Source of the DNA: Collybiopsis luxurians FD-317 M1 | Taxonomy: Eukaryota; Basidiomycota; Agaricomycetes; Agaricales; Omphalotaceae | Length of the DNA: 64,000 bases | Direction of reading: 5' to 3' | Assembly: GCA_000827265.1 (NCBI GenBank) | Contig: KN834796.1 | Coordinates: forward strand, 124,001 to 188,000 | In this document: positions 46,661 through 58,207 of the stretch, piece after piece | Layout of the letters: every line of letters starts with the position of its first letter | How positions within the stretch are numbered: position 1 is the first letter of the stretch | Translations under genes and position numbers: made by a program | The notes under the pieces: model-generated | Told to the model about the DNA's origin: nothing | What the model saw: the letters and a program-made list of their open reading frames with translations, nothing else | Databases searched by the model: none

Positions 46661-47189
46661 GGAAGAGAGTCAGAGTTAGAGTGAAGGAAGGAGACAGGAA
46701 TGATACTTGCTGTAATTTATATCATAGTAATATATATCTTTGCTTGGTTTATGATAAGTATGCAAGAACAATAAGATTTACCAATATATGTTTAAGAATA
46801 TTACTTGATCTCAGGTCATTCTTAGGACTATTCAGGGGTCCCTAAAGATCCTCAGGATGCCCTAGGATGCTCCAGGGATCCCCAGGGATCTTTTATTATC
46901 TTTAAAACTGACTGAGTGCAACATGTAAGCTTTCAGGCTGTTTCAGTTGCCACAAAAATGGGGGGGTGTCCTTGGGCCTCTTGAAGGTGCCTGTGGTGCC
47001 AGGGCAACCCTGGCAACCCAGTTCTACTGGGGAAACCCTGATGCCACTTCATGGAAACCTATGGGAGCCTAGGCATAAGGTATTTTTTCAGATGTAGCCA
47101 CATAACTCTGTATTATGATTACTGGATACCCACCAATCTCCCTCCTTTCTTACCCCTCACTATTTAAAATTCAAGTTCTTGTCTTCCTC

Positions 47190-47560
47190 CTCCCAGTTGT
47201 TGTATCACTACATGTAATAGCAGCATCTGGTGTAGCTACCTGATCCTGATCCTGATCCTGCTCTTCATCTTCCTTATTCATGGACAATCCCTCCTCTTTC
47301 CAGGCACAAACATGTCCCTTTCCCCTCATCTCTGTCCTTGCATTGCAGCTGTGTCTACTACGGCAACCATCCACCACCTTCAGACTGAGACTGAGCATCA
47401 GACTCTTTTTCATCCACTTCATCATCTTCAAACATTGCCCCCAGAGACATTTTCTTCAAACCCTTTGTTGTCATCGTACAGGACTTCCTCTCTCTTGCCT
47501 TGGAAGTTGAGATGCTGTCAACACTGAGACTGACAGTCCTGTTCCTGTTCCTGCAAACAA
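47190..47560 (-). pseudogene. CpG-depleted fragment of the ELYS-like gene C-terminal region
   Basis: This stretch aligns by eye with 52430-52860: both share ACCATCCACCACCTTCAGA, a downstream CCCCTGGAACC/CCCCCAGAGAC area, CTTTGTTGTCATCGTAC against CTTTGTCGTCGTACGTC, and CCTGTTCCTGTTCCTG against CCTGCTCCCGTTCCCG. Most differences are CG in the right copy replaced by TG or CA here. It is not coding now. Confidence 0.65.
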
Positions 47561-49081
47561 TGCTAAGTGATGGAGTTGTAGTGTTCTTTTCCTTCTACTT
47601 TGGCTCTTTCTGTCCTTCAAAATGGCAATTTATCTTTCATATGTTCCATGGCTAAAAATCACCCAATCATCCAGTACAGATGAGGAATCAAAGAAAAGAA
47701 CACACAATTATAATGCAAAAGCTTCTCAATCAGATCAACGTGTGTGAGGACCATCCGCCAACAGCAATATCATTTCAGTTGGAGTTCGTCCAGTGGCTCC
47801 TCTGTATTTTTTATTGTGGATTCAATTTTGTTCATGCTGCGAGTCAGAAATCATTGTGCTAATATATGTGTGTATTTGAGTAAATCGGAGGCATCCATGT
47901 ACAGTATGAATCTATTGAAATATTTCCCTCAATTGGACACCAAGCATATATTCCAGCATTTGTCAACACTGTCTAGGTCCGATTACCAATTGCAGTCAGG
48001 GTACTCTAGATGAGATGTAACATCTTGCCCCCTCTTCCATGCTGATATATATGCACCTGCAAACAAATGCCGGTGAGGAACAATAGATAAGCCCAACACA
48101 GGGAAGAATGATGCACCCGAAACTGATCCATATTCAACTGCTGCAATCCAAACAAACCATACTCGCCACATACTACCCAGACAACCCACAAGTCCCTCTG
48201 CAGACATTTCAACACTCACCACAGACATTGCCATCCCGAGGGCACTCATATAAACATTCCAGAATCTCCGTACCTTTCACCTTCATCATCAGTGATCATC
48301 GAACAAATAGGTCCACGACTATGAGATTGAAGATTGGATTTCTGTCAGGAAAGGCTACTCATAGACAAGTACATAAACTTACTGAACATACAATTGCAAC
48401 CTACATCTCATCCAGGTCTCTCCAATTCATCCCAGATGAGAAGTATTGAAAGAGTGACTGTCCTCATGTGGCGCCGGAAACAGCAGAGGGTGGATCATGC
48501 AAAGAGTAAGAGAAAAGTCAAGATTTAGCATCAAGACTCATACAAGATAGGAAGAAATGCGACGAAAAGGACACATTAGATAACTGAAAAATGTGAGTGT
48601 GATAAATTATTGTTTGAATCTCAAGAAATAGAGCTATGAGAACATCCCATAGATACATTCCAAGCTCAAATACATCCATAGACCCTGTGTACCCAGGGCA
48701 AGTGGTGATTGTACATAGAACAGTAAAAATGGCAAAATGAATCAGTAAATAGATTGTATCAGGGAAACACAGTGCATGAAACAATAAAAAGGTTGTGAAT
48801 TTGTGAAGGGAGTTAATAAATGATTGCTGCTATGCTACTTACATGCAGGAATTAAAGGTGAGGCATGGATGAAGGGTAGGAGATAAGATGAATAGATAAG
48901 ATAAGATGGAGAGATAAGATGGAAAGATAAGATGGAAAGGGATAAGGGGTTAATAGTAAATGGTAAAAGGGGAATAAAAGGAAAAAGAAAAAATAAAAGT
49001 GTAACTGTAACACCTCTTGCCAATGCATTTGGCCCTTTAATATCTCTCATTCTGAAAAACCAAAGTAGAGTTCAAGTGCTA
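47561..49081. other. No supported gene; possible membrane-protein relic
   Basis: CpG is intermediate at 47700-48480 and low on either side. Minus frames at 47983-48249 and 48518-48784 are hydrophobic (GYTGSMDVFELGMYLWDVLI in the latter) and might be remnants of a multi-span membrane protein, but no family landmark is present. A GATAAGATG-type tandem repeat lies at about 48893-48945. Confidence 0.3.
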
Positions 49082-51835
49082 CTAGTTGTCACCAGTTTCA
49101 AGTTGATCCAGTTCTACTTGGTACTGGTTAGCTTCATTCAACTTCCCAAGTGCATGATATGTGTGTGCAAGACTGGCCATAGAGGTTAATGTATCAGGGT
49201 GCTTATCCCCAAGCACTTTCTTGCGCAAAGAAAGTACTTGCTCATTTAACTCTTCTGCAGCATTGAACTTCCCAAGTTTATAATATGTGAGTGCAAGATT
49301 TGCCATGGAGGTTAATGTATCAGGGTGGTTAGTGCCAAGCACTTTCTTGTGCAAAGGAAGTACTTGCTCCTGTAACTCTTCAGCAGCATTAAACTTCTCA
49401 AGTATATAATATATGTATGCAAGATTGGCCATGGAAGTTAATGTATGAGGGTGGTTATCCCCAAGCACTTTCTTGCGCAAAGGAAGTACTTGCTCCTCTA
49501 ACTCTTCAGCAGCATTAAACCTCTCAAGTTTACAATATGTGCTCGCAAGATTGGCCATGGAAGTTAATACATCAGGGTGGTGATCCCCAAGCACTTGCTT
49601 GCTCAAAGGAAGTAATTGCTCCTCTAACTCTTCAGCTGCATCAAACTTATCAAGCTGATAATATGTGAGTGCAAGATTGGCCATGGAGGTCAATGTATCA
49701 GGGTGGCTATCACCAAGCACTTTCTTGTACAAGGAACACACCTCTTTCTGCAGCTGTTCAGCAGCTTCAAACTTCCTGAGTGCAGAATATACAAGTGTAA
49801 GGTTATTCATGGAGCTCAATGTATCAGGGTGGATATTCCCAAGCACTTTCTTGCACAAATCAACTACCTGCTCCTCTAACTGTTTAGCAGCATCAAACTT
49901 CCCAAGTACAAGATATGTATGTGCAAGATTGTCCATGGAGCTCAATGTATGAGGGTGATCATCCCCAAGCACTTTCCTGCACAAAGAAACCACCACCTCC
50001 CCTAGCTCTTCAGCAGTGTTAAACTTCCCAAGTTCACAATAGGTGTCTGTAAGATTGGCCATGGAGTACAATGTATCAGGGTGGTTGTCTCCAAGCACTC
50101 TCTTGCGCAAAGAAAGTACCTTCTCCTGTAGCTGTTCTGCATCATCAAACTTCCCAAGTGCATGATATGTTTTTGCAAGATAAGCCATCGATGTCAATGT
50201 TTTAGGGTTGTTATCTCCATATTCCTCACTTCTCAACAGAACTATGTTCTCTTCTATTTGCTCTGCTTGTTTCCAAAGCCCACCCTCATTTAAAACTCTT
50301 GCAAAACTTTCCTGGATCTTAAGAGTTGAAAGAGTTTCCAATTCATTATAACAGTGATTAACTTGTACAAACAAGTCTCGTCGGAACTGATATTCTTCAT
50401 TTGTTTCTCCAAGGGGAGTTGATCGTGCTAAAAGCAACATTGCTGCTTGTCTTGTGTCTTCTTCACATTCCACAGTCTCTCTAATGCAGGCATGTATTAC
50501 TGTATGGAATGTAACTGACCCTTTGAAGTGGTTATATGACACAAGTGATAATTGATATAAATCATTTATACTGATGTCCCATCCACCCTCATCTGGAAAC
50601 AAACTTACAAATTTGTTCATAACATTTATTGCAGTAGTTGGTGGGTTTCGGTCTGCTGGTTCAATATCATCTCCAGTAAAAGCAGCAGCTCGAGCAAATA
50701 TAGTCATTGGAATAGCAAAAGGATGTAGATAGGCACATATTTGTAACAAACATTGAGTTGATTTCCTCAGTTTATCAAAGCTGAGTTTAAAGGCACTGAA
50801 AACAGTCTTATTGTAGTTGTCAACTGTTTTCAATCTGTACTTGAGAATATCAGTGTGTTGCCTTTTGAAATGAGCCAAGTAATTCCTAAGTGTACAAGTT
50901 GGGGTTTTGTAAATATATCCTCCAGCTGTGGCTACAGCAAGTGCATGATAACCAAGTGTATCAACAATTTCCATTGCAGAATTCTCATTCTCCTCAAAAT
51001 GCTCTTCGTGAGCATGTTTTAGCAGCAGCTCAACAGCATCATCTTTGGAGAGTCAATATGAGGTCCAGGAAAAGCCATTTGAGTTGTATCCTCAAGTCTG
51101 CTTGTTATTATGATGTTCCCATGATTGCAGATAGGAATGTACTCTTTGAGATAGAGCTGATCATCATCAGCATTGTCAAAGATGCATAGCCAACTCTGTT
51201 GATTTCTTGCCAGATATTCTATAACATCTTGAACTTCTTCACCAACTCCCACTGCTTTGCCAAGCTTTTTGAAATTGGCTGTGAGTGTAGCATTGGAAGT
51301 AGCATCGAAGAACCATATATTTGAGAACCTGTATAGATTTCTTGCATCCAGTAAGCTAGCCAAAGTACAAATGCCTCACCTAAAATGATTTTCAGCCACA
51401 AACTTGAGCACCGCTTGTGTTTTTCCTGTCCCCCCACTTGCAACAAGAGGCACCACTTTCTGCTGAATACTTGAATGTGCAACTGGCATAGAGAATATAC
51501 CAGATAGCTGGTCCAGGATATCTTGTCTTCCAACAAAGTAAGGACTAGGAGATGGACAGATTAAGACTTTTGAGGGTGGCAAAAGTGGATCTGGCTTTCT
51601 GGATTGTATTAACTTTCCTAAATCATCCCTGAGAGCATCAATTTCATCTTTGTCTATCATAATGAATATATCAATACTTTGCCATTTTATTTATGAAGCA
51701 ATACATGTATCTTACTATAATATTGGTTTACTTGAACATGATGAACATCCCTCCCGGCAGCATGGAAAATCGGTGATCCATGAATCGCGACATTTGATGC
51801 ACTAGATAGTATGGCTGCAGAACCTGGTGCTGTGA
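49082..51835 (-). pseudogene. NB-ARC/NACHT-like TPR protein (NLR type), broken copy 2
   Basis: Paralog of the gene at 41078-44599 on the same strand. The N-terminal motif IHGSPIFHAAGRDV is recognisable near 51760-51790 but followed by stops. From 51660 the frame reads to YFVGRQDILDQLSGIF and the P-loop VVPLVASGGTGKTQAVLKF. A GT..AG intron (about 51330-51386) leads to NIWFFDATSNATLTANFKKL, WLCIFDNADDDQLYL and NIIITSRLEDT. Around 51050 a 10-nt deletion relative to copy 1 (after GPHIDS) shifts the frame. The original frame resumes at 50974 (MEIVDTLGYHALAVATAGGY) and runs open to the stop at 49082. The C-terminus has nine 42-residue TPR units. If the deletion is real, only separate NB and TPR pieces can be made; a TPR-only product from 50974 is 630 residues. 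Confidence 0.8.
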
Positions 51836-54830
51836 TCACTTAATTCCTGCAACAAGAATTCATAAATGCCACATACATCTGCCAGAGCTGTTTTGGGGTT
51901 GATACATTGCTGCAGTGGGAATAGTGTTCTGCAACGTTGGCGACCTTTGGAGGCGTTTGATGGATGGATGATGGCAGTTCGTGTTTAAGACAGTGAAGAG
52001 CATCCCATTGTTTTAATAGTGGGAACGTGAGAACCTCGTTGCCTGATATGACAAGCCAGAACATTCAGTCAATCAGGCGTCACGAGTTCGTCGAGCGTGT
52101 TTTTCGGAGGTTTGATGCATCTCAAGGAGCGAGTGACCAGTACTTCCATTGGACCTCGATCCGACTTGAAAATCTCGCACAGATCAGCACCGAAATGATT
52201 AGTATAACTGTCAAAGAACGGCCGACAGGCTTGCATCATAGCCTTGTACAGTTATCACTGAATACCGATAGATACTCCATTCCTTCCCCTCCCCAATCGA
52301 AGTTCATGATCTTGCCTTCCTCCCAGTCGTCGTCATCCCACCAGCCACAGACTTCCTCGTAGGCCACCTACTCCCACCCTCCGCTCCAGCGGTCGATATT
52401 CTCGACGACTTCCTCATCTCAGTCTCCATCCCACTATCCTCGTTCGAGTCGAACGGAGCAGCAGTAGACGCGCGCGCGTCTTCCTCGTAGCCCTCGTAGA
52501 TGCCTACCACTACGTGTAGCAGGAGCACTCAGCAGAGCAACCCGATCCTCCTCCTCCTCCCCTTCATTTTCTTCATCCGCAGACGACTCCTTCTCCTTCC
52601 GCGCTCGAGCTTGCCCGTTCCCCTCGTCTCTGACCTTGCGTGCTGTAACCGTGTCTGCTGCGGCGACCATCCACCACCTTCAGAGTTCAGATTAGACTCT
52701 TCCCGGTCCACCTCATTATCTTCGAGCATCGCCCCTGGAACCATCTTCAAGCTCTTTGTCGTCGTACGTCACTTTTTCCCGTTTGTCTTGGGTACGTGAC
52801 GCAGTCGACACTCGTGCCGACAATCCTGCTCCCGTTCCCGAAGAGGATGCCGTGAATTTCCTAGAGACAGTCAAAATCAAAGCTGCAGCTGGAGCAGTAC
52901 TCTTCCTAGACGATTGAGTCCGAGCCCGTCTCGTCGGTATTTGCAGCAGCGAAAGCTGAGACTTAGAAGGTGATTCTAGAACCGTATCCATATCCACATC
53001 CTCCGCATCTCCTCTTCCTCGCTATCGATTATACACGCCCCAGGAGGACGAGGTCATTTCTTAGATGACAAAGATCCCGTTGCTCATCCGTCGTTCACCA
53101 TCAGAGGTAGGACTAGTGACACCAAACCCTAAACCTTTCCTACCACCTCCCGTTGCAGGCCGACCTCCATTCGTGCTAGATAACATTTCGTTATGGTTCG
53201 CGAATAAAGAGTATCCCAAGCACCCGCCTCCTTCCCCTGGCGCGCTCGGCTCCCTCCCCTGAGCACGATCCTCATCATCGACCTGCATCGCACCTGCAGC
53301 TTCATCCTCCAACATAACCACACCCACCCCGGAGCTCTTATTCTGCCTCTGCTGTCTCTCCGGACTACGAGCGCTCCTCCCAGGCTGCACGGGCGTTATA
53401 CTGAACTGATTAGGCATTACGTCATCATTCACCGCAGGCAGGGATTTATAAAACGCATTCGGCTTGCGTTTGATGTATTTTGCTGTTGTGGATTCGTATT
53501 GGCAGCTGCACAATCTACGGTAGAGGTTGACGAAACGAGCGCAGTAAAAGTGGGTATATTCGGCATATTAAAGGCTGAGGAATTGAACAATAAACTTTTC
53601 TGTCCACCGCCGAAGCCAGAGCTGAGATTGAGTTGGTACTCGAGGAAGTAATACCACCAAATGCAGAGGGAGTATCCCCCACTACCTCGTCCAGCGCCAA
53701 GAGAAATCGGCAAAATAGGTACCCCCAGCGTTCTGGACAACGACCGTTCCACAGAAGGCAGAATCGCACAAAAAGCCTGAATCATGTGACTCTATTCCTG
53801 TACCATCCTTGTCGAAGCAGACGAGAGGGGGATGAGGACGGCATTATATCTACAATTCGAACAGGCGGTGAGGACAGAAACAGACGAAAACTGCCTGGTC
53901 AACATGATCGCATCGGCGGATTGCCCCATCCGTGTGAGTCGTGTACAAATTAGGTTTTGTAGTGTCGCTAACGCCGAGAGAGGATGGTGTAGGCGTTGCT
54001 GGAATGAAGTCAATGACGCCAAAGAAAAACTGGGGTAAAAGTCAAATATAGATTCTTTGTCCGATGTGGTTTTACTATCATAAAGTTAAGAATGATACTC
54101 GTGCTGCAAATTGAGGGTATCACATACCTGATACACACCACTCCAACATCTTAAATAATCTCGAGCGTGCGGGGTCGTCCTCACTGAACGACTGTCGAAA
54201 TTGCCAGGCTCCAAAGAGACTGTGATGAACAGGAGTGACGAGATACAGTTCGAAGCGTATTTGAGGATAAGTGGATACGGCCAGACGCGGCTCAATGTAG
54301 AAAGCCGTTGAGATTGCTTGGAGAATTTTTGAGGACTAGTCCTGGAATTGAATGGTAATGAATCTGCGGTCTATAGCACGCGTGAGCAGGCCGAAACTTT
54401 TCGAAAGTTGTATATACTCACTGGAACGTTTATCGCCGTTCCGCTAGCTGGGTGGGATAAAGCGTCTCTATATAAGATTGCATGCCACCTGAGCAGAAAA
54501 TAAACTAGACTGCCTTTCTTGAGAGAGTCATGTTTCGACGTCGATATCTTGTCCCAGTCTTTCCCAGCCTACGACATCGCGTGTCTCTGGATCTCGAGAT
54601 TGAAAAGAATTCGAAAGTGCAATGGAAAGAGGTCGTCAGGTCACGACGTCGGCAAACTGTTCAGGTGAAATGTTCCCGCGCCTATTGTCGGGACTCGGCA
54701 CGACCGGCCACATCCAGCCTTCGCACCAATCCGAATCCGACCGACGCACGCACTTCTAAGTCAATATGTAAGTTCAGTGCAACGTTATGCAATACAAAAA
54801 CGTAAAACTCAAACACCTCTTAAAAGCCTA
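51836..54830 (-). pseudogene. ELYS-like nucleoporin gene copy 1, decayed
   Basis: Minus-strand pieces align with the copy at 58208-60126. DDLFPLHFRILFNLEIQ and KGSLVYFLLR (about 54530-54720) are the N-terminal helical part. GAWQ-like and EYHS-region pieces lie at 54086-54295. ATLQNLICTRLTRMGQSADA (about 53890-53990), then MVQE-stop-SHMIQAFCAILPSVERS with a TAG at 53792-53794, and Ser/Pro-rich C-terminal text follow down to about 52300. The order and sequence fit a fungal nuclear pore assembly protein of the ELYS type (helical domain followed by a disordered FG-poor tail). Frames change repeatedly, so I treat it as broken. The far left (51836-52300) is unassigned. Confidence 0.5.
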
Positions 54831-55709
54831 TCGATATACACAGTTCCCGCTACAGGACCCTATTAGGTAAAGTAAAGTAGAGATACAGTTTCTGCGAGCC
54901 TGCTGGTCCTTCCCAAATGAGAATCAAACAAAACAAGAAATCACATATCTATATACAGTGTACGGCGCATGTGTCAAATAGGTACTTGGGACTCTCAGAT
55001 GTAAATGTACATTCAGCCTAGCAGGGACGACGTGAACAATCTGGAATAGATGTTTCATTTGGTGTACGACGTGCGAGTGTGTGGATGGCATTGCGATGGC
55101 CTGGAAGACGAATGTCTTAAAGTATCGTTCCGCACCACTCTTGATATTGATACATTTATGCAGATCAAGTCACGCGATGCTGCCAGTAGAGTATCATAAT
55201 TTATCTTATGCGATGCAATGGCAATCCACAGGTGATATGACAACGCAGTACACTCCTCGGACGTTGTTGCGAAAAAAGAAGTAAAATATTTACCTGGAGG
55301 ATACCAGATACTGAATTCCAGATTCTACTACTACCGATCCAAAGAAGAATTCTGATCAGCGACCAAGACCACTAAAGCCAACAAACAAGACAGGGGCTAC
55401 TTTCAATCTCAAGGACACAGCGAAGAGAGCCGTAGAGAGAACTTCCAGAGAGTTGCAATACCTAGCGGTAGACACAAGAAGAAAATGTTTTTAGTGTGAG
55501 AAAGCCAACCACGCTAGTACTTGACTGCACAAGCCATAATGAAATCAAGCAAAATTTCAATAATACAGAATAAGGCAAAGGAAAAACTATAGTGTGCTCA
55601 GGGCAAAAGTTGTCCAAAAATCAGAATAACAAGAAAGGAACATGGCCTTATGAAGAAAAAAGATATATATAACTCGGGACCTATGGGGGAATTCTTTGTA
55701 TTTGTAATA
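54831..55709. other. Intergenic, no recognised gene
   Basis: CpG is normal in the left half and falls toward the membrane-protein gene. No motif-bearing frame. Confidence 0.35.
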
Positions 55710-57033
55710 TTAACCCGATCTTCCAATCAAATATGATACTATGAAGACTAATGTTGGGTAGAATGGCTGTCATCATTCATATACATTCTTCAATGTTCAA
55801 GCAGAGACAGTCAAGATACAACTCACCAGAATCATAGCACCCAACTGTTTCACAATAAGATCATATGATGGTGAAAAGTCAGTCTGATTTTTGGTCAAGG
55901 CTACCATTGCCATTGCATAGTATGCTATCTATGAATCAGGGAGCAATAATCCAAATGGTTGTCCATAACTAACAAAAAAAAAAAAATCCTACCTGAAGGA
56001 TACAAAATATCATTCCAGATTCCACCATAAACAGGATCACCTTCTGTACTTGGGTTCTGCCTAATGGGCTTGGGTAGTGGTTGCCAAACATATCGGTTGT
56101 CCTACAGTAGACGGTGCTGGCTAAGTGTCAGAATTTCTTAAGATCTATTTATACTAACCATGCTCTATATGCAATTGCTAATGTAACAAAAATGTTGGAT
56201 ATTAAGGAAAAGAACAAGAAGACAGTGTATTTGAACACTGATCCAAAAGTTTCATCTGATGCATCTGAAAGATTCCAATTCCAGACAGTGGACAAAATAA
56301 TGAATACTTTAGGCATTTAGGGCAAATTAGCAGATATGCCTCAGACAAGGCCAAGATGAATTACTCACCTGCATTGGATAGGGCAAAAATAATTAACATC
56401 CACTGCACAAATTTGTTTCCATGCCATATTGCCCAAGCTCTCCAGAATACTAATATGTCTCCAATTAAGACCTATGCCAAAACAAATAAGCAATAGTACT
56501 ATAACTCTCAGTGCATTCAGATTTTTCCTCAAGACTGACATTGATGTGGCCAGACAGAGCATTGATGTTTTTGAAAGATAGCAGAACTGGAACCTTTGAC
56601 GCATCGTAAGCTGCTGCTCTTTCTCCTAATGAGTTACTGTTGTTTGTTTCAATCAAGATCATTTGAACTTCCAAGAATCCTCCCGCGCATGCAGTCAAGA
56701 AGGTACATATGGTGACTGCGGAAAGGCAAAGTTGAATGGACAGAGCTATTTGTTGGGGCCAGTTTTGAAGTCTATTCCTACAGAACATAGCCATGGAATG
56801 AGTGAGATTAGCTTAGAGACAGAGTGTCAGAGAACAGGTTCTTACATTATGAAGTAGATGGCGAATCCTGAGGCCCCGATGTATAAGCCTACAGGATAAT
56901 AGTCACAGCTGATAGTCAAAAACGGAGGTAAGTTTCACAAACCAAAAAGAATAGATACAATGATATATCCAATAACAGTGTGTTTTATCACAGCTCCCAG
57001 TCCGAGAATGACGGCCAAATCATTTGCACTCAT
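55710..57033 (-). CDS. Multi-span membrane protein, paralog of the 5.5 kb gene
   Basis: Eight exons on minus: 56943-57033, 56846-56888, 56540-56777, 56369-56471, 56159-56264, 55993-56101, 55827-55928, 55710-55766 (TAA); 282 residues, in phase throughout. It begins MSANDLAVILGLGAVIKHTV. GDILVFWRAWAIWHGNKFVQ is the signature loop. IFVTLAIAYRAW, LGRTQVQKVILFMVESGMIF and a final ILPFYPTLVFIVSYLIGR follow. Seven hydrophobic segments are plausible. The function is unknown for the family; Agaricomycete genomes carry many members. The gene lacks visible lesions. Compared with the paralog, exon 5 is 66 nt shorter because a downstream acceptor is used. Confidence 0.8.
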
Positions 57034-58207
57034 AATGCAGAACCCTAAATTTGGTGCTTCAAAACTGGCGGCTGGCCTGACTTGGTGGAAAGAATGAAGG
57101 TAACAACTTGGTAGGGGATGGAGAACTTGGAAGGATCCGCTCGGCACTTATATAGATGGTAGGAGTGCTATTCAGGTAAATAATAGACATATAAAGTGAT
57201 TATAATACAGCCTGTATACTGCTACGCTGTATCAAATGACGTGAGTCTAATATTATGCGACAATCTGTAAGATGAACAAGAATTTGATTGCATGATCAAA
57301 AAAGATTGACAGGGAATACACGATCCATGGAAAGATGGCAGCAGTCAATGTCATGACATGTTAGGTAAGTTATTTGCTCTCTATAGAATCCGAGTTTCCA
57401 TCCCACTCAATTCTCGATGCTGTTACTCCAAGTCTCCACAGCTGAACCATTTGCCAAATACATAATATGTCTTGTCGTTGAAAAGATCCTCGGGCTGGCT
57501 CCAGGTCCGACTCAGCAAAAATGACATGCTTATGCATCAAATCGAGATAGAGCTATAGGAGGCCAAGGGTTTGACAGTTCTGAGACGGAGGGTTTTAACT
57601 TTTGGGTTGGTGGAATTGGGGTTGACGGGAGGCTGAGATCAAGTGTAGGCTAGAGGCATAGTGGAAGAGGGGTATTTGGGGAAGTAGATATGGATAATTT
57701 AATTGGGTTTGCTCAATGGGAAAGAAAGACGGAGGGGAAAAGGTGTACAAGATGTGTGGGAACCATAGACGATTGAAAGAATGTAAAATGATGTTGAAGG
57801 TGGATTGTTGAACAATTCCCTAATTTCTGGTTCCTCTTCTTTTTTCCTGCCGTCCCCGCCTGTGCGCGATCCTGATACAAGTGTATGGAACTCTTGGAGT
57901 AACTTAGCAGATGAAGTTTGGTCATTGATCACACGGAGGATCATCACATCCCACAGGCAATAAAAAAGAATAGATATATTGGGTCGCCGCCAGAGCCAGC
58001 CTTTGTAGCAGTCGCTCAAGCACCAACATTTATAATTCTGGCATCAAATAATACATGTTCAATGCTCGGAGGGAAATGTGATCTCTTTATATAATGTATG
58101 GTGAATATGTGCAGCAAATAACGAGGAATCGAGGCATGAACAGGTAAAGAAGCCCAGCTACCCAATGAGCTAGTAGCATCTCCAACTGCTCGTTCTGCAT
58201 AATCGTA
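57034..58207. other. No confidently recognised gene
   Basis: A minus frame at 57699-58019 (106 codons; RTGGDGRKKEEEPEIRELFN) has protein-like composition but no recognisable motif and no clear exons around it. The remainder is upstream sequence of the membrane-protein gene. Confidence 0.3.

Larger units (their letters stand above)
44787..47094. mobile_element. TIR element, TA-flanked (copy E3) with long CT and GA tracts
   Basis: The left end CATCACAAAAAATACCTAAA and the reverse complement of the right end (CATCTGAAAAAATACCTTAT, then GCCTAGGC in both) give TIRs of nearly 30 bp, with TA at both flanks (44785-44786, 47095-47096). The end sectors are CCTAGG/CCCAGG-rich like those of the element at 34647-36862, and a short core (about 46090-46250) is shared with it. 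Between end sector and core lie a pyrimidine tract (45095-46080) and a purine tract (46265-46600). No protein-coding sequence is credible: a frame at 46241-46576 is only Glu/Gly repeats from the purine tract. Confidence 0.65.

Noticed and set aside
46241..46679. Open frames encoding Glu/Gly-rich or Arg/Val-rich proteins
   Set aside because: They are simple translations of the GGGTGA-type purine microsatellite. No start context, splice structure or non-repetitive coding sequence supports them.
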